From Wuchereria bancrofti (Eukaryota > Nematoda > Chromadorea > Rhabditida > Onchocercidae), in NCBI GenBank assembly GCA_005281725.1, contig SSBO01000008.1, forward strand, positions 2,418,001 through 2,482,000: 64,000 nt of DNA, given 5' to 3'. A model generated the notes under the pieces. The model did not search any database, was not told where the DNA came from, and was given only the letters and a program-made list of their open reading frames with translations. Both the position numbers and the translations under genes were made by a program. Positions 23,779 through 35,447 of the stretch are shown here, in pieces (the stretch's first letter is position 1; each line of letters opens with the position of its first letter).

Positions 23779-25359
23779 TTATTTATTTATTTTGCTCATT
23801 TCACGTGCTTCACGTTTAATACGTCTTGCTACAGCAGCAACCAATGCTGCACCACGTCCACTTCCATCTTCCGACAACATTAATTGATATTCTAAATTTT
23901 TTGGCAATAATTGATCAATTTTTTGATCCATAATTCTAGCAAAATGTGGATGAAAACGAAATAATGAACCATCGATGCCAACTGTAACATATGGTTTCTG
24001 TAAACGATTCAATAAACAAGTAATTCCAGCTGCTGTAAGATGTGCTGCTCTGAAATTTGATCAAATATTTTACAAAAATAAATTGTCAATTAAAATTTTA
24101 TCAAATTTTATCTTATTAATACTATATTTCACAGCAATATTTTTTTTCCCCCTAGAATTTATGTCATTATTATTTTCTAAATTTATGATAAAAATTTCAA
24201 ACCTTGTACTAATCACCGAACAAACATAAGCAACAATTTCACAATCTTGAATTGTAACATGTTCCACACCAATATCTTCCAAAATTTGTACTGTTTTCTG
24301 ATAAAGTTTACCATCACCTTGTTCAGCTTCAATTTCTGATACATATTTTGTTGGAAAGCAATGTGGTTGAGATATAGAATCATAATCACCATCAAATAAT
24401 AATTTTTCTTTAGCCAGATAAGCTAACACGTAACGTACCAATTCACCCATATACATTCCAGAGATCATTTTTTCAAATATATGAAATCCTGGATTAATTG
24501 TTCGCTCATCCACCTGTGAATCATAAATTGTTCGAATGAAATCTAAACATCCATCATCACCAAATGCGCCCCATTCCATATTAATAATCATTTCTTTTGG
24601 ATATTTATCCTCATGAAATTTGAATTTTTTAAATTTTGGACAATTTGATAATTTCTCCATGTAACAAGCATTGGTACCAGTTCCAAGAATTACACCAATT
24701 TGACATGTATTTTCTTTGAATGCGCATGCCATTAAGGTACCAACTGTATCGTTCAGTAAAGCTTCAATGTCTATATCTATATCTTTACGTCTGTTACACG
24801 CATCACGTAAAAATTGAACGACATCTTTGCCTTGTACGCCACTTGCGCTAAATCCTTTACTCCAGTGCATCAGTATTCCGGACGTTAAACCTTCCTGTGA
24901 TACGGGAAATGAAAATGTGAAACCAAGTGGTAATTTATTTGCACCTTTAAGATCATTATCTTCCATAAAATTAGCCAAACATGCAGCAATATGATCGAAA
25001 AGCATAATTCCGGTACCTTTCATTACACTATCCGGTACACCATAAATTTTTCCTGTGATTTCAGCTTCGGTACCACTTAAGCGTATAAGTAAAACACGAA
25101 AATTGGTACCACCTAAATCCAAAGCTAAATAATCGCCTTTTTCGGTACCATTTGGAATAGCTCTTACAAATGATGGTAACATTTTCAAACATGATTTCAC
25201 GCCAGGTTCATCACTTAAACCTTTTTCCATTTTATTTTGCATTTCTTGCATTACACGTTTTAACTGATCATCAGATAATATCAGCGGTTTGCAAAATTCT
25301 TCAATTTTTTTAAATTGACCATTATTTCTTTGGTCATAAAATAATATTTCACGAGTCAT
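23779..25359 (-). CDS. hxk: Hexokinase (single 50-kDa type)
   Basis: Two exons, 24203-25359 and 23779-24049; 475 residues, the length of a single-unit hexokinase. It phosphorylates glucose with ATP at the entry to glycolysis. Motifs in order: YLALDLGGTNFRVLLIRLSG (phosphate 1), LPLGFTFSFPVSQ with ILMHWSKGFSASGVQGKDVV (sugar-binding), LLNDTVGTLMACAF (catalytic Asp in NDTVG), GVILGTGTNACYME (phosphate 2), NMEWGAFGDDG, and after the intron GIDGSLFRFHPHF and SEDGSGRGAALVAAVA (adenosine site). ATG 25359 is preceded at 25374/25375 by a strong acceptor, tttttcag, most likely a spliced-leader or 5'UTR splice site; the short stretch between is open in frame. It is intron-poor compared with every neighbour. 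The stop lies in an (AAAT)n run that supplies overlapping AATAAA signals. Which of the C. elegans hxk paralogues it matches cannot be told. Confidence 0.96.
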
Positions 25360-25374
25360 ATTCCTCGTTTTAAC

Positions 25375-26763
25375 CTGAAAAATTATTTAGATTGAAAAAA
25401 AAATTTAAATGAAATCAAAAGAAATTGATACCTTTTTCATTTACACATTTCATTTTCTGAGTGAGTAAATAAATGCAACAGATAGAACTACTAACCACTC
25501 TTCTATAGCAAAATTAGAAAAATAAATTAATTTTACAATATTTTTTCCTTTTTCTTTAGATAATCAAAAATTTGCATGTTATATACAAATTCAAAAATTT
25601 GCATGTTATATACAAATTCAAAAATAAATTATCAAATTAAGTCCTCCAAATCTATTTCGCTCTTTTTTTTTTAAGCCAAAAAATATTTGCAGTATGGTGA
25701 ATTTTAATTTAAATAATATTCCTAATAATAATATGAAGTGCAAATCTATTTTGATGCATAATACACATAATGCTTGAGTTTTAAATTATTTACTTGAAAC
25801 GTCAATTGGTTGACGTGAAACGTTGAAAAAAAAAGTTTTAGTTTGCAAGTGGACTTCACATAAATAATAAACAAATGATTTGAGAAGACATAAAAGCATG
25901 CAGAAATATTCCTAATGGATAGCGTTCGTTTTTCAAAGAATTAAATAAATTTTTCAATAATTTTTTTTTTCTTTGATGAATTTTTGATCACTGAGAAATC
26001 CAAATGATCTCAGAGAATTGGAATTAAGCAATTAATATGGAAAATAAATGTATTTATTGATCTTTAATTTTACTCCAAGGATACAAAGCCATTCATTTTT
26101 TTTCTCTTTCATTTCTCTTTTTTTTTTCAGTTTTTAGGAAAAATTGAAGTGTATTTATTATTTATATATATATGTAATTACTTATTTATTGTTTATTATA
26201 TTTATTATGTATTTATTATGAAGTAAAGTGTATATATTCATTAGGAAAAGTGAAATGTACAAACTGTTAAATGAAATTAAAAAGATGGTAGAAAAGGTAA
26301 ATACAAATTAGTGTAAATGAAAAACTTATTTTAGCCCTTTGATCCGTTCATTTTTTCTTCTTCCTTCATTTTAATTTTTTAAAATTTTTTCTTTCTTTCA
26401 TTTTTTAATTTTTTTTCCTTTTGAATATTTTTCACTTATTTATTTTTTCTCTTTTTCAGTTCTCTTTTTTTCCGTTTTTCACATTTTCAACTTTTTTTTT
26501 AAATTTTTTTTTTAAGTTTTTCATTTTTTAATTTTTTCTATTGATTTTTTTTTCAATTTTTTGATTATTTACATTTCTTTGTCAAGATCAAAAAAAAAAA
26601 CAAGAGGATCAAAAACAAAAGGACAACAGAAAATTTATTCATTTTTAAAGTTAAAAATTTATTAAAAATTTTTTACATTTTACAGAAGAATTGGACAACT
26701 CTTAATTTGATGTATAAGCTCTATATTTTTAAATTCATTTTAATCCTCTACTACTTTTCAATC
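25375..26763. other. Divergent intergenic region, hexokinase / coiled-coil gene
   Basis: Very AT-rich, with T-rich and A-rich tracts (about 26340-26600) and the 27-bp duplication. Presumably carries both promoters. No coding region found. Confidence 0.6.
25564..25617 (+). repeat. 27-bp perfect tandem duplication
   Basis: Two exact copies of a unit beginning tcaaaaatttgcatgttata and ending tacaaat, about 200 bases upstream of the hexokinase start. Confidence 0.9.
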
Positions 26764-27954
26764 ATGGCCGGGTCGGTTTAATTTTTGTCTCACTCATATA
26801 ACCAATATCACTTCGACTTTGGCGATAGGAACAATTTGAAAAATATAAATGGAAATTAAACTGAGACAAATTTATCATTTAATCAATTTATTATAGCATA
26901 AAGAAATATTACGAACATTCAGTTAAACAACCTTCAGCTCAGCTAAATCAATCAGTAAAATGTCCAAAACTATATGGTATTGTTGAACTCGAAGTGAGAA
27001 TAATAAATTTAAACAACTGAAGACTTTTTTTTTCTTTTGCTAAGTCCTACGAAAACTTTTATCCTAAATTATTGATATCATTAATGATAAGAAAAGATAT
27101 AAGAGATATGTCACACTGTCACTTTTGAAATTTTGCTATTTTTAAATCAATCATAATAATCAATAATTACTATCACTGTTACATTTATAGATCGAAGTAA
27201 CAGAATTGCTAGAAAATATTTCGATTGCTTTGCATTATTTACAAAAGATTGATTTACTTTGTGCGACTAATAACGAATTGCAAATTTTTCGAAATGATAT
27301 TGCAGCAGTGATAGCTACAGTAACAGATCTGAAATGCAAAATACAGAAAGCATTCAAAGATATCACTTTTCAGTAAAAAAAAAAAAAAATTTTTTTTTTT
27401 TCTTCTTTTAATTGTAAATTTTTAAAAAGATATTTATACCATGGAATAAATAATCTAATTATTTAGCTAATTATCTATTTAATTGTTTAATTAAGAGTTT
27501 ACTAATTTTTTTTTTTTTTAAATATAATTTCAGGGAAGATATGCAATGTTTAGCATCAAGTAAAGAGAGTATTCATGGATTAAATTCAAGAGATAAAACA
27601 TGGCGTAACATTCATGAATCAAAAGAATTAGATGAAACACAAAATGAATCGATGGCATTTCATCGTCGTTTTGCAGCTGGTTCTTCCATTATTACTTCAA
27701 AAGAACAACATCTATTACAGAAAGAAATAAGACAAAAAGATAAAAAACAAAAACCTAGAAAAAATGATTTGGATATTTTCGAAAAGATTAATCAAGATTT
27801 TGGACAAATTAGTTTGAAATTGAAGCAACTGGAAAAACTGTCGAGCTATGATATTTCCAATAATTCAGAATTTCCAATTTCATCGAGCGAACGAAATGTT
27901 AAAAACTTCGATGAGGGTAAAAAAAAAACCAAAACAAAAATTCGAAAGATGTGA
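26764..27954 (+). CDS. Unrecognised coiled-coil protein, 235 residues
   Basis: I do not recognise this protein. A model with exons 26764-26771, 26897-26993, 27191-27372 and 27534-27954 keeps phase throughout. The first exon is only eight bases (ATGGCCGG, donor gtcggt, rather weak) and is the least certain part; the third ends CA/gtaaaa and its split Gln codon is completed by the next exon. The N-terminal half contains helical, leucine-spaced segments (TELLENISIALHYLQKIDLL; AAVIATVTDLKCKIQKAF). The C-terminal half is strongly basic and polar (KEIRQKDKKQKPRKND) with another coiled-coil-like segment (DFGQISLKLKQLEKLSSYD). No signal peptide or TM. It could be a subunit of a small coiled-coil complex; that is a guess. 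Poly(A) signals AATAAA follow at about 28090. Confidence 0.6.
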
Positions 27955-28553
27955 AAATTTCTGACCCAATGACATTTTTGAAGCAAACCAAATATGAACA
28001 ATTTCAGTCAAAATAAGATTTTGACTAAATATGAAAGAACTGCGAAAATTTTGAAAAAAATTCGCTCTTCTATTTCACTGATTATGTAAAATAAAATAAA
28101 AGAATATTTTAAATTGAAAGACAAATCAATTCAAATAGGATATGAAAAGTCTCAAATTAAAGTACATTTTGAGCTATATGTTTCATCCAGAACAGTAAAT
28201 GTAAAGTTTAAATTCTTAAGAACTTCGTTAAACTGCACCAAACTTTTAGAAAATATTTCCTTTTTTAAATCAAAATATTTAGAACATTATTAGATATACA
28301 ATCGTCAAATATTCCATGCATCAATCTACAAGTGTTAAACTTCATATCACTAAATTTCTTGGAACTTTTTCTGCTTAAATCTCATAGCAATAATACTTAT
28401 CACAAATAACTTACTGTTAACTAAAAAATCAAATTTTTACAATTTTTTTTTTACAAAATTTTTTTTTCGTAACAAATCATTAACGGTGCAATGATATTGT
28501 TGTAACTTGCAGTTACTTAATAAAAATATGCAAAAAAAATAAGATATATACTT

Positions 28554-28625
28554 TTATTCGGGAAAAACTGGTCGATCACGGATAATTGAAATGAGAATTA
28601 ATGTTGCTAAGAGGAAAAGTTTCAT
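28554..28625 (-). CDS. Candidate micropeptide or orphan signal-peptide exon (23 residues)
   Basis: An ATG-initiated frame encodes MKLFLLATLILISIIRDRP then VFPE and stop. The sequence looks like a perfect signal peptide: Lys at position 2, a hydrophobic core and a polar end. The stop TAA is part of an AATAAA (GAATAAAAG), as in several other genes here. It may be a genuine micropeptide, the first exon of a secreted protein whose rest I failed to find, or chance; no neighbouring in-phase exon was convincing. Confidence 0.22.
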   Translation of the reverse strand: MKLFLLATLILISIIRDRPVFPE

Positions 28626-29062
28626 TTCTCACGTACAAATTTTGCAAAGTGATCAAAGAATGCTTGATAAAAGTTTAATTTGCATTTAGTTTGTGTTATC
28701 ATCGGCCAATTGATACATTAAATGACTTAAAATATTTGCATTATAAAATAATTTAACATCCACTGCAACAGTTACAATATAAATAATCCCTTTGCATGTC
28801 AAAAATTAATTAATAATTATATGATTTCTTTAATTAATAATTTTTAATTAATAATGCAACTATACATATATAATAAATACATTTAACTGCACTAAATATT
28901 AGCTCGTAACCAATTAAATAATTTTCACACAATTTTTATTCTAATTTTAATGCAAGAAATAAACTTTCAAGTTGAAACAGAATAATTTAAACTTATTATT
29001 TCAATAATTCATGCAGATATCGTAGCTTTATTTGATGGCAATTTTGAGTTTCAAATAATAGT

Positions 29063-29587
29063 CTATGGATTTTCATCAACCTGCAATAATTGAATTATTA
29101 AAAAAAAGAGGAAAAAAAAAACTTTCATAAAGATTGATGCGTCTAGACATCTTTAATTAACTTCAAAGTTTCAAATTGTTTGAATTAGTTTGTGAATGCG
29201 TAGCTATCTCTTATCAATTCAGTTAAATCTTATTGTACAAATATGTTAAGCTTTACTTTCATATCACAAAACAATGCTATTCTTAAGATTAAATTAAATT
29301 AAATAGAGAAAGATTTAATAAGAAGATAATGAATATTTTTATATTTTGTTTTACATATTTTTTAAATCATATTTGTACTAAAAAAAAATGCCGTAAAATT
29401 TTAAATTTATTATTTTCAATGAATTTCCCACTGTTTTTTTCAGTAGAAATACATTTATTGCAAACATAGAACCTTTGTTACTTACATTTTTGTTTATCAA
29501 AAATAATTCGAGTGGATGTTGAACTGCAACAGATTCAAGCGATCCTAGCAAAGAAGTCGGCAAACGGTAGAAAAAGATGATTATCAT
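29063..29587 (-). CDS. Candidate two-exon short gene divergent from rpl-41 (39 residues)
   Basis: ATG 29587 opens MIIIFFYRLPTSLLGSLESV and continues to a good donor (AAT/gtaagt, exon 29486-29587). A good acceptor (attattgcag) at 29081-29083 begins exon 29063-29080, adding VDENP and stop. An AATAAA on this strand lies 31 bases past the stop (29027-29032). The pieces fit a small transcript fired divergently from the rpl-41 promoter. The N-terminus is hydrophobic. No homology recognised, so it may be a non-coding transcript. In another frame the second exon reads MKIHRLLFETQNCHQIKLRY and continues to a stop. Confidence 0.28.
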
Positions 29588-29634
29588 TATAGGCTGCTGC
29601 CCCTTCCGTTTAGTGTCGACTCTTTCGCTGCGTT

Positions 29635-29670
29635 GGGTGGGTTGGTGGGTTAGGGGTTGGGGGTTGTGGG
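29635..29670 (+). promoter_or_regulatory. G-rich tract with G-quadruplex potential
   Basis: gggtgggttggtgggttagg continues ggttgggggttgtggg: at least five G3+ runs with 1-7 base loops, in otherwise AT-rich DNA. It lies about 220 bases upstream of the rpl-41 start and about 50 bases upstream of the divergent small candidate. By motif it can form a quadruplex; a promoter role is inferred from position. Confidence 0.6.
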
Positions 29671-29891
29671 TTGACTCAAAATGGTGTATTTGTGATCATT
29701 CGATATAGCTCGATATTGTTACGCTTCATTATTATCCATTACAAAACGAGAATAGCACAGGCCATCTCTTTATCGTTGTTGTTTTACAGGACAATCTTCG
29801 ATATCGTTCAAATTCAGTTGACCTGAAAAATTTGCACCTTTTCTGCTTCAGTATTGATTTCTCGGAGAGAAATAGCTGGTAGTGCGTAAAA

Positions 29892-30361
29892 ATGAGAGAT
29901 AAGGTTTAATTTTTTTTTCATTTTTGTTCAGCGAGTTCTAATGTTTTGACCTTGCAACTGCATAAGATATAACATGAGTTTTCGTTGATGCAGACGAGAG
30001 TTTCCATATAAGTTGGCAAATTTCTTGCTTCTGCTTTATCGTGGCTTATTTTACAACTTCCTGGACACTCTTAAAGCTAATGCAATTAAACAGATGGGTG
30101 AATTAAACTGATTTTTAACAGTCCTTTTTGTCAGCAAGATTTCTAACTTTTCATATGTGAAAGCAAATATAGGGTACAGTGGAAGATTATTTGTTTAGAA
30201 TTATTGGTTTGGAATCTGTGACATCGGTTGCCTTATGAAGTGATGTTTTTGGAGAAACTTTAACTTTTTTTCTCTAGAATTGGCTTAATCATGTTTATTT
30301 TTAGTGGCGTAAAAAGCGTATGCGTCGGCTGAAGCGTAAGCGAAGGCAGGCGAAGAAGTGA
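29892..30361 (+). CDS. rpl-41: Ribosomal protein eL41
   Basis: Two exons, 29892-29903 (ATG AGA GAT AAG) and 30305-30361, joined through a 401-base intron with GT and TTTTTAG ends. The product, MRDKWRKKRMRRLKRKRRQA then KK, is 22 residues. eL41 is the smallest known ribosomal protein, a single basic helix of about 25 residues sitting at the subunit interface. MRxKWRKKRMRRLKRKRR is essentially diagnostic. The C-terminus (RQAKK) is about three residues shorter than the usual RKMRxRSK form. This gene is easily missed because each coding piece is tiny. An AATAAA occurs at 30749-30754, making a rather long 3'UTR if used. Confidence 0.93.
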
Positions 30362-31183
30362 TTAATGTTGGAAGTGAGAAAAGGAGATCCTAAAATATTC
30401 TGTGAGTTGCAGTCAGCTTCAGTTTAAATCAGGATGTTCGGATAACTTCCATTTTGCTCATTTTCTTGAGATAATGTTGTTTAGTTGTAGCTGTGCCCAT
30501 TTTATGCAAGGAAGCAGTAAAAGGATTTAAACGTAATTTGTTACAGTGGTAGAGCAGAATTATTTCCCAGAGCATTTAATTTTCTGATTAATTCAACTTT
30601 GCATATAATCAAATAGGATTTGACCACATTATCTGGGAGGTGAAACTTTATCTGTCAATCTCTTTGTCGTTGTTTGCTCGTTAGTTTTTTGCTCTTCCTA
30701 ATGGTTGTTTTTATATTGCTTGACAGAAGTTTTTGCTGTTGTCGCTAAAATAAAATATACATCATAGTCATTTTGTTACACGAACGTACATTCCATGTAA
30801 TATATATCGTATATTTGCATATATGTTGGGACTACAATTCTGAAGTAGTACAGAGATAATGGTGGGAGATGCAGTAATATAGATTTTGCGACGTAGACAT
30901 TCTGCAACTGAGAGACATTTCTAATGATAATAGGCGCGTGGATTGTAGATTGAAAAGCAATGGATATAAGAGGAAATAACGAGTTATCTCTGAATAAAGT
31001 GGAGGATAGAGCGGTGTTTCAGGTCAGTCTGATTGTATAGGAACATGGGATAAAACACAAAATTCTTAGTTTTTTATCAGTGAAGAAAGTTGGGCATGGT
31101 CATTTTGTTGTTTTCGTCGTGATAAAGTGAAATGGATGATCGCAATAGTAGGGAAGAATGAAGTCACTTTCATTTTCCGAAAG
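30362..31183. other. Intergenic / 3'UTR of rpl-41
   Basis: No coding region seen. Contains the AATAAA at 30749 and the 5' flank of the next plus-strand gene. Confidence 0.5.
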
Positions 31184-33431
31184 ATGAGTGAACAAACAAT
31201 AAAACCAGTGGCTTTGGGTGTTGTTGTTAGCGTAGATCTGGGGATGAATTATGGTATTATTCATGCGAGCGGTTATGGACGTGTACTTATTTTGCGCAAT
31301 TTCGATAAGGATTTGGTACAATTAAGCAATTGGCTTTCAGTTGAAATTGAACAGAATACGGATCCTGTTTTGGTAAGTAGGTTGTAACATTAATCAGTGA
31401 AGGTTTAATCACTGCATAGTTGGCTTTTATATTTGTAGACTAGAATGGAAACTTATTACTCAAATTGACGGTTGTCAACAGCTATCATTTCAGACATTTG
31501 AACGTATCTGTTGTAATTTTGTTGATGCTGGAAAACCAAAAGCTATCGATGAACCATTGCCTACAGGCACATCAGTTTCTAAAACGGGTGCAGTGAATTT
31601 ACGCATCCAAACACCGGTGTTCATAGGGAATGTCACATTTGGAAGCAGCATTGGACTGAGCCCGTATTTGGGTCGCGTTTATTTGAATAAAATTCGTTAG
31701 TTATCAATCTTTATATGTTCATTATCTGCACTTTCTAAATTTCTAAGCGACAAACTTCAGTGTTGTTGATTTTTGAGCATAATTAGATCAATTCATTCTA
31801 AACCTAGGATGGTTTAAAGCCAGTAAGTAACTTTAGGAAGTTTGTTTATTTTCTTTCTTCCATGTACTAGTAAATGTTTTTTGCAGTTTGTAAGAAATTT
31901 AATGCAAGTCCACTTACTTGGGTACATTGTGGTGTTATATCAGTTGCGCCATGCGAAGCTAACTTCAATTCGTTCTGGGAAGCTCGAACTGTTGGACGTG
32001 AAGATTGTGACGATCCAAAACTTTCCCAAAGCATCAGAAGATGCCTGGTAAGATGGGTTGAAGCTTTTCGGTGATTTTTCTACAAATTTAGATAGTAGGA
32101 AAAATTCATGTCAAAAGTTGCATACATATTTGGTTGCTAACGCTCTTAAAGTTCCATTGCTACTTTTTATGCAGAAAGAGAATTGATAGTGATTCATTAG
32201 GGATAAATTAGTCGTAAAATGCTGTATACTGATGTTGTCTATTTTCAGGGCCGATTTCATTCTTTCAAGGAAAAGAACATTTGTATTTTACAGTTGTTTG
32301 ATAGGAATGATAAAGACAAAGGCTTTGCATATGTTCATTCATTTGATTTTGCTCATACTGTTCGTGAACAAGACTTGAAGAAAGCGAAGGCTATTCAGGT
32401 AAACTATTCTAGTATCAATGACAGATGTAAGATTTCGGCAAAAGATCGTAACGATTCGGCAATAATGAAATATAGCTGAATATGTTTTCGGAATTTCTTA
32501 ACAATCGATAAGTCGCTGCAGCTCGGATCATCGACAATCTAACCAGTTAGTGACTTGATCGGATAGAAAATTGGTTTAGCAGCTAATATTGTCATTTTTT
32601 TTTTATGTATACCTTATCTTGCACTGAATGTTGAAACATTCTAGCACTCGTAATGATTTATAAAGAAGATTATATTATCTACTTCGAAGGCACTTACTGA
32701 TTAAAAAGTCATTTTTTTTTTATACAACTGATAAACCTATAATGTGCAAACAAATTTTACAAGATTATTCATTCATATACTACATTTAACTTTGTGTATT
32801 AGTATTTTTTTTTTTTTTTTGATTAGTCATTTTTATCTTTTTAGGTTTACGTTGCTGCACAACTCTTGTATTTCCCTGATTATCCTGTTCTTACATGTTA
32901 TGCACGTGTCATTGATGATGGTTTGCAAGATGTAGAGGAAATGGTGGAGGAGAAACTTGCCATGCTTGATATGTCTGTTACGGACGATAGCAGTGATGTC
33001 GGAAGCGGTGGACCGATGGCTCTTAAGGATGCGATGAGGAAGAACGTTAGCTTGTTTTTCATCCTTATGTTTTTGATTCGAGCTATATATACCTTGCATT
33101 TTTAAAGAAGTCTCGCTCTTATCATTTCAATTTTTCGAAGTTTGAGTTGGTTGAAACAATTATTTATTGATTTCGTCACTTTTTTCGAAAGTTATATGGA
33201 ATCTGAGAAGGAGATTTCAAGACTGAAAACCAATAGATTTTTCTCTTTATATTTTGAAATTATTTATGATGTAAGTGTTTCTGCTTTCAGCACTTAATTT
33301 GTGATAAGGATTGTGAAACAATTGACTTTATCAGCAAGCTATTGGCATATCAGTTGGTGGCCAAAAATATCAAGAAGATCGATCCGGTTCTTTTTAATGA
33401 TTTATGTGCTTTTGTCACAAAATATACTTGA
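31184..33431 (+). CDS. Unrecognised 347-residue protein, six exons
   Basis: I do not recognise the family. Exons in phase: 31184-31372, 31494-31695, 31887-32047, 32249-32398, 32845-33045, 33291-33431. An in-frame ATG at 31127 would add 19 residues; I chose 31184 because MSEQTIKPVALGVVVSVDLG reads like a natural start, but this is open. The N-terminal segment GVVVSVDLGMNYGIIHASGY and a second one, VFIGNVTFGSSIGLSPYLGR, have beta-rich, glycine-turn patterns that recall OB-type folds; this is a weak inference. There are several conserved-looking Cys residues (ICCNF, WVHCGVI, VAPCEAN, IRRCL, ICDKDCE). The final exon is helical. No signal peptide or TM. It sits between rpl-41 and pfd-1 on the same strand and could be part of the same polycistron. 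Confidence 0.75.
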
Positions 33432-34185
33432 TTTCTTTGCATGTTTTATTATGTACTTAGTCTGAAATATATGACTCCTGAACAATTTATTGTTCATTCT
33501 AATTTTGTTATGAGGACAATTTTATTCACTAAAAATTGTTGGGATCGGGAATTATCAATATTATGCTTAAGTGTATTATAAATAACGCCTTGAAACAATT
33601 TGCAGGTTGACATTTGCTTATCTGCGCACTATAAAAATATTTTTTGTCTCAAACTGTGTAAATCTTTTCAATAATATTGAATATATACTTAAGATTGTTA
33701 TGCATTTGATTATTGAAATATGTTACAATCTCTACAGGTCTATATCTTACTTGTCGTCATTTATGTGGATAATTTTTTAAGTTTCTGATCTTGTTGTTTG
33801 CTAACATTCCATGATAAACTTCGTGATAATTTCGAGTTGTTTTTTCAAAACTGTGTGATTGCATCAGCGCCAAACTTCTACTTCTTAACATATCTCTTGC
33901 AGCGAAATGAAATGGTCTGTGTCATGAGACCTTATTTTTTGCGGTTCAGTTTTATTTGGCAGAATTTATACGATGGTTGTATTTAAAAGATTAACTGTGT
34001 ATGAGGTTTTAAAAGATATTTAACTCAGATTAATTAGTGTTAAGTTGGCTGTAAATATATTTTCGACTTTTATAACTACAGCTACGAGTATAATATGAGT
34101 AGGAGACTATTATTTTAGTTTTGATTTTATCTTAAATTTATTGTTTTCTGATTTTTAGAGATTTGCCTTCAGTTAGTCGTCAATT
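33432..34185. other. Intercistronic region before pfd-1
   Basis: No gene seen. A splice acceptor (gatttttag, about 34150-34158) lies 27 bases before the pfd-1 start and fits a trans-splice or 5'UTR site. Confidence 0.5.
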
Positions 34186-35374
34186 ATGGCAGACGACTAT
34201 TCGGTACAATTAAAAAAGGTTTGTTCATTTCTATGTAAACATTAGAATTCTGTCTCAAAGAAGACTAACATTTATTGAGTATTGATTTAATTTATTGTTA
34301 AGTCTTATCTCATATTTGAGTGCAATATGTGTAACTTGTTAACAGAGAAATTCTACAGCGATAGTAAAAACAGTAGAAGTGTCGCACCGCGTTGTTTATT
34401 CTTGATCATAATAAATGTCACGCCCCCCATCATTCATTGTTTATTTAGATTTCTTTTTTTCTTATGTAATGATTTCTCACTTTCAATTTTAGGCGTTTAG
34501 AGAGTTACAGACCAAAGTGGCTGATACAAATCGCCGTTTACAACTTGGTGATTCATTAAAGAAGCAACAGGAGCAGGTGTTTTGCCATTACTTCGCATAA
34601 GGAATTTTGTGATTTGAAAGTCAAGATTTATGTAGCAATAAGTTTTTGATTTATAGTGCTTCACAGATAACGGTTTAGTGAAAACTGAATTTTGTAAAAC
34701 CTATATTAGTTTCCTCAATATTGAGACAGCAGTTAACTACAACTAAAAAGGCTTCTAGAAGCGACGAATAGCAGAGCTAACCAAGACACAACTTTTGGAA
34801 TTAGACAAGAATACGCCTGTATATATGAGTATTGGACGAATGTTTGCCAAAGGAACCGTAGAGTCAGAGATTGAACGACATGAACAAGAAGTAAGCTGAA
34901 AGTTAAGGATTTTACCACATTTAATTTGGAAGAATTCTTTCTTATATTGTTATTGCGATGAATTTAGAAGCAACCAGTAATGAATTGTTTCATCACATTG
35001 GAAAGTGTTGTACGATTTTTCTAGAATTGCGTAATATTAAGTATATCAGTCTGTTGTTTGTTGTTTTCTCTTTATAACAGTGTTAACCGTATCTTAGCTC
35101 AGAGTATTGGACTAAAGTTTATCTTTTCTTCCACTCATATAGCAACCGTTAGGCTTTTATTGAAGGAATCATTTCGAAATGTCGAACTTTGTTTCTCAAT
35201 ATTGTAAATATCCTAATTTAAATTTTATTATTCCAACTTTTTTAAAGATTTCATTTCTAGATTGTGAAAGCAAAAGAAAAAATAGCTGCAATCGATCATC
35301 AAAGAAAATATCTAGAGAAGAATTTAGCCGAATCGGAAAAGAATATTAGAGAATTAGTACAGTCGCGGCCATGA
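34186..35374 (+). CDS. pfd-1: Prefoldin subunit 1 (beta-type)
   Basis: Four exons: 34186-34218, 34493-34576, 34759-34890, 35261-35374; 120 residues, the usual length. Prefoldin is a cytosolic hexamer that hands unfolded actin and tubulin to the CCT chaperonin. Two long coiled-coil helices (KKAFRELQTKVADTNRRLQL; VKAKEKIAAIDHQRKYLEKN) flank the beta-hairpin segment TPVYMSIGRMFAKGTVESEI, where VYxxxGRMF is typical of PFDN1. The C-terminal EKNIRELVQSRP fits the family. AATAAA at 35442-35447 gives a short 3'UTR. Confidence 0.95.
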
Positions 35375-35441
35375 TAAATTTTATTCATATGTATATTTTG
35401 TGCCGATAATTCCTCACTTGCACTGCTTTATTAACAGTTTC

Positions 35442-35447
35442 AATAAA
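35442..35447 (+). terminator. Poly(A) signal AATAAA of pfd-1
   Basis: About 70 bases after the pfd-1 stop. The next gene (rpb-10) starts about 720 bases further on, with no other gene between. Confidence 0.65.

Larger units (their letters stand above)
27955..29891. other. Intergenic region upstream of rpl-41
   Basis: Apart from the 3'UTR of the coiled-coil gene, the two tiny minus-strand candidates and the G-rich tract, I see only AT-rich sequence. The stretch 29590-29890 has visibly higher GC and is the likely rpl-41 promoter and 5'UTR. Confidence 0.5.
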
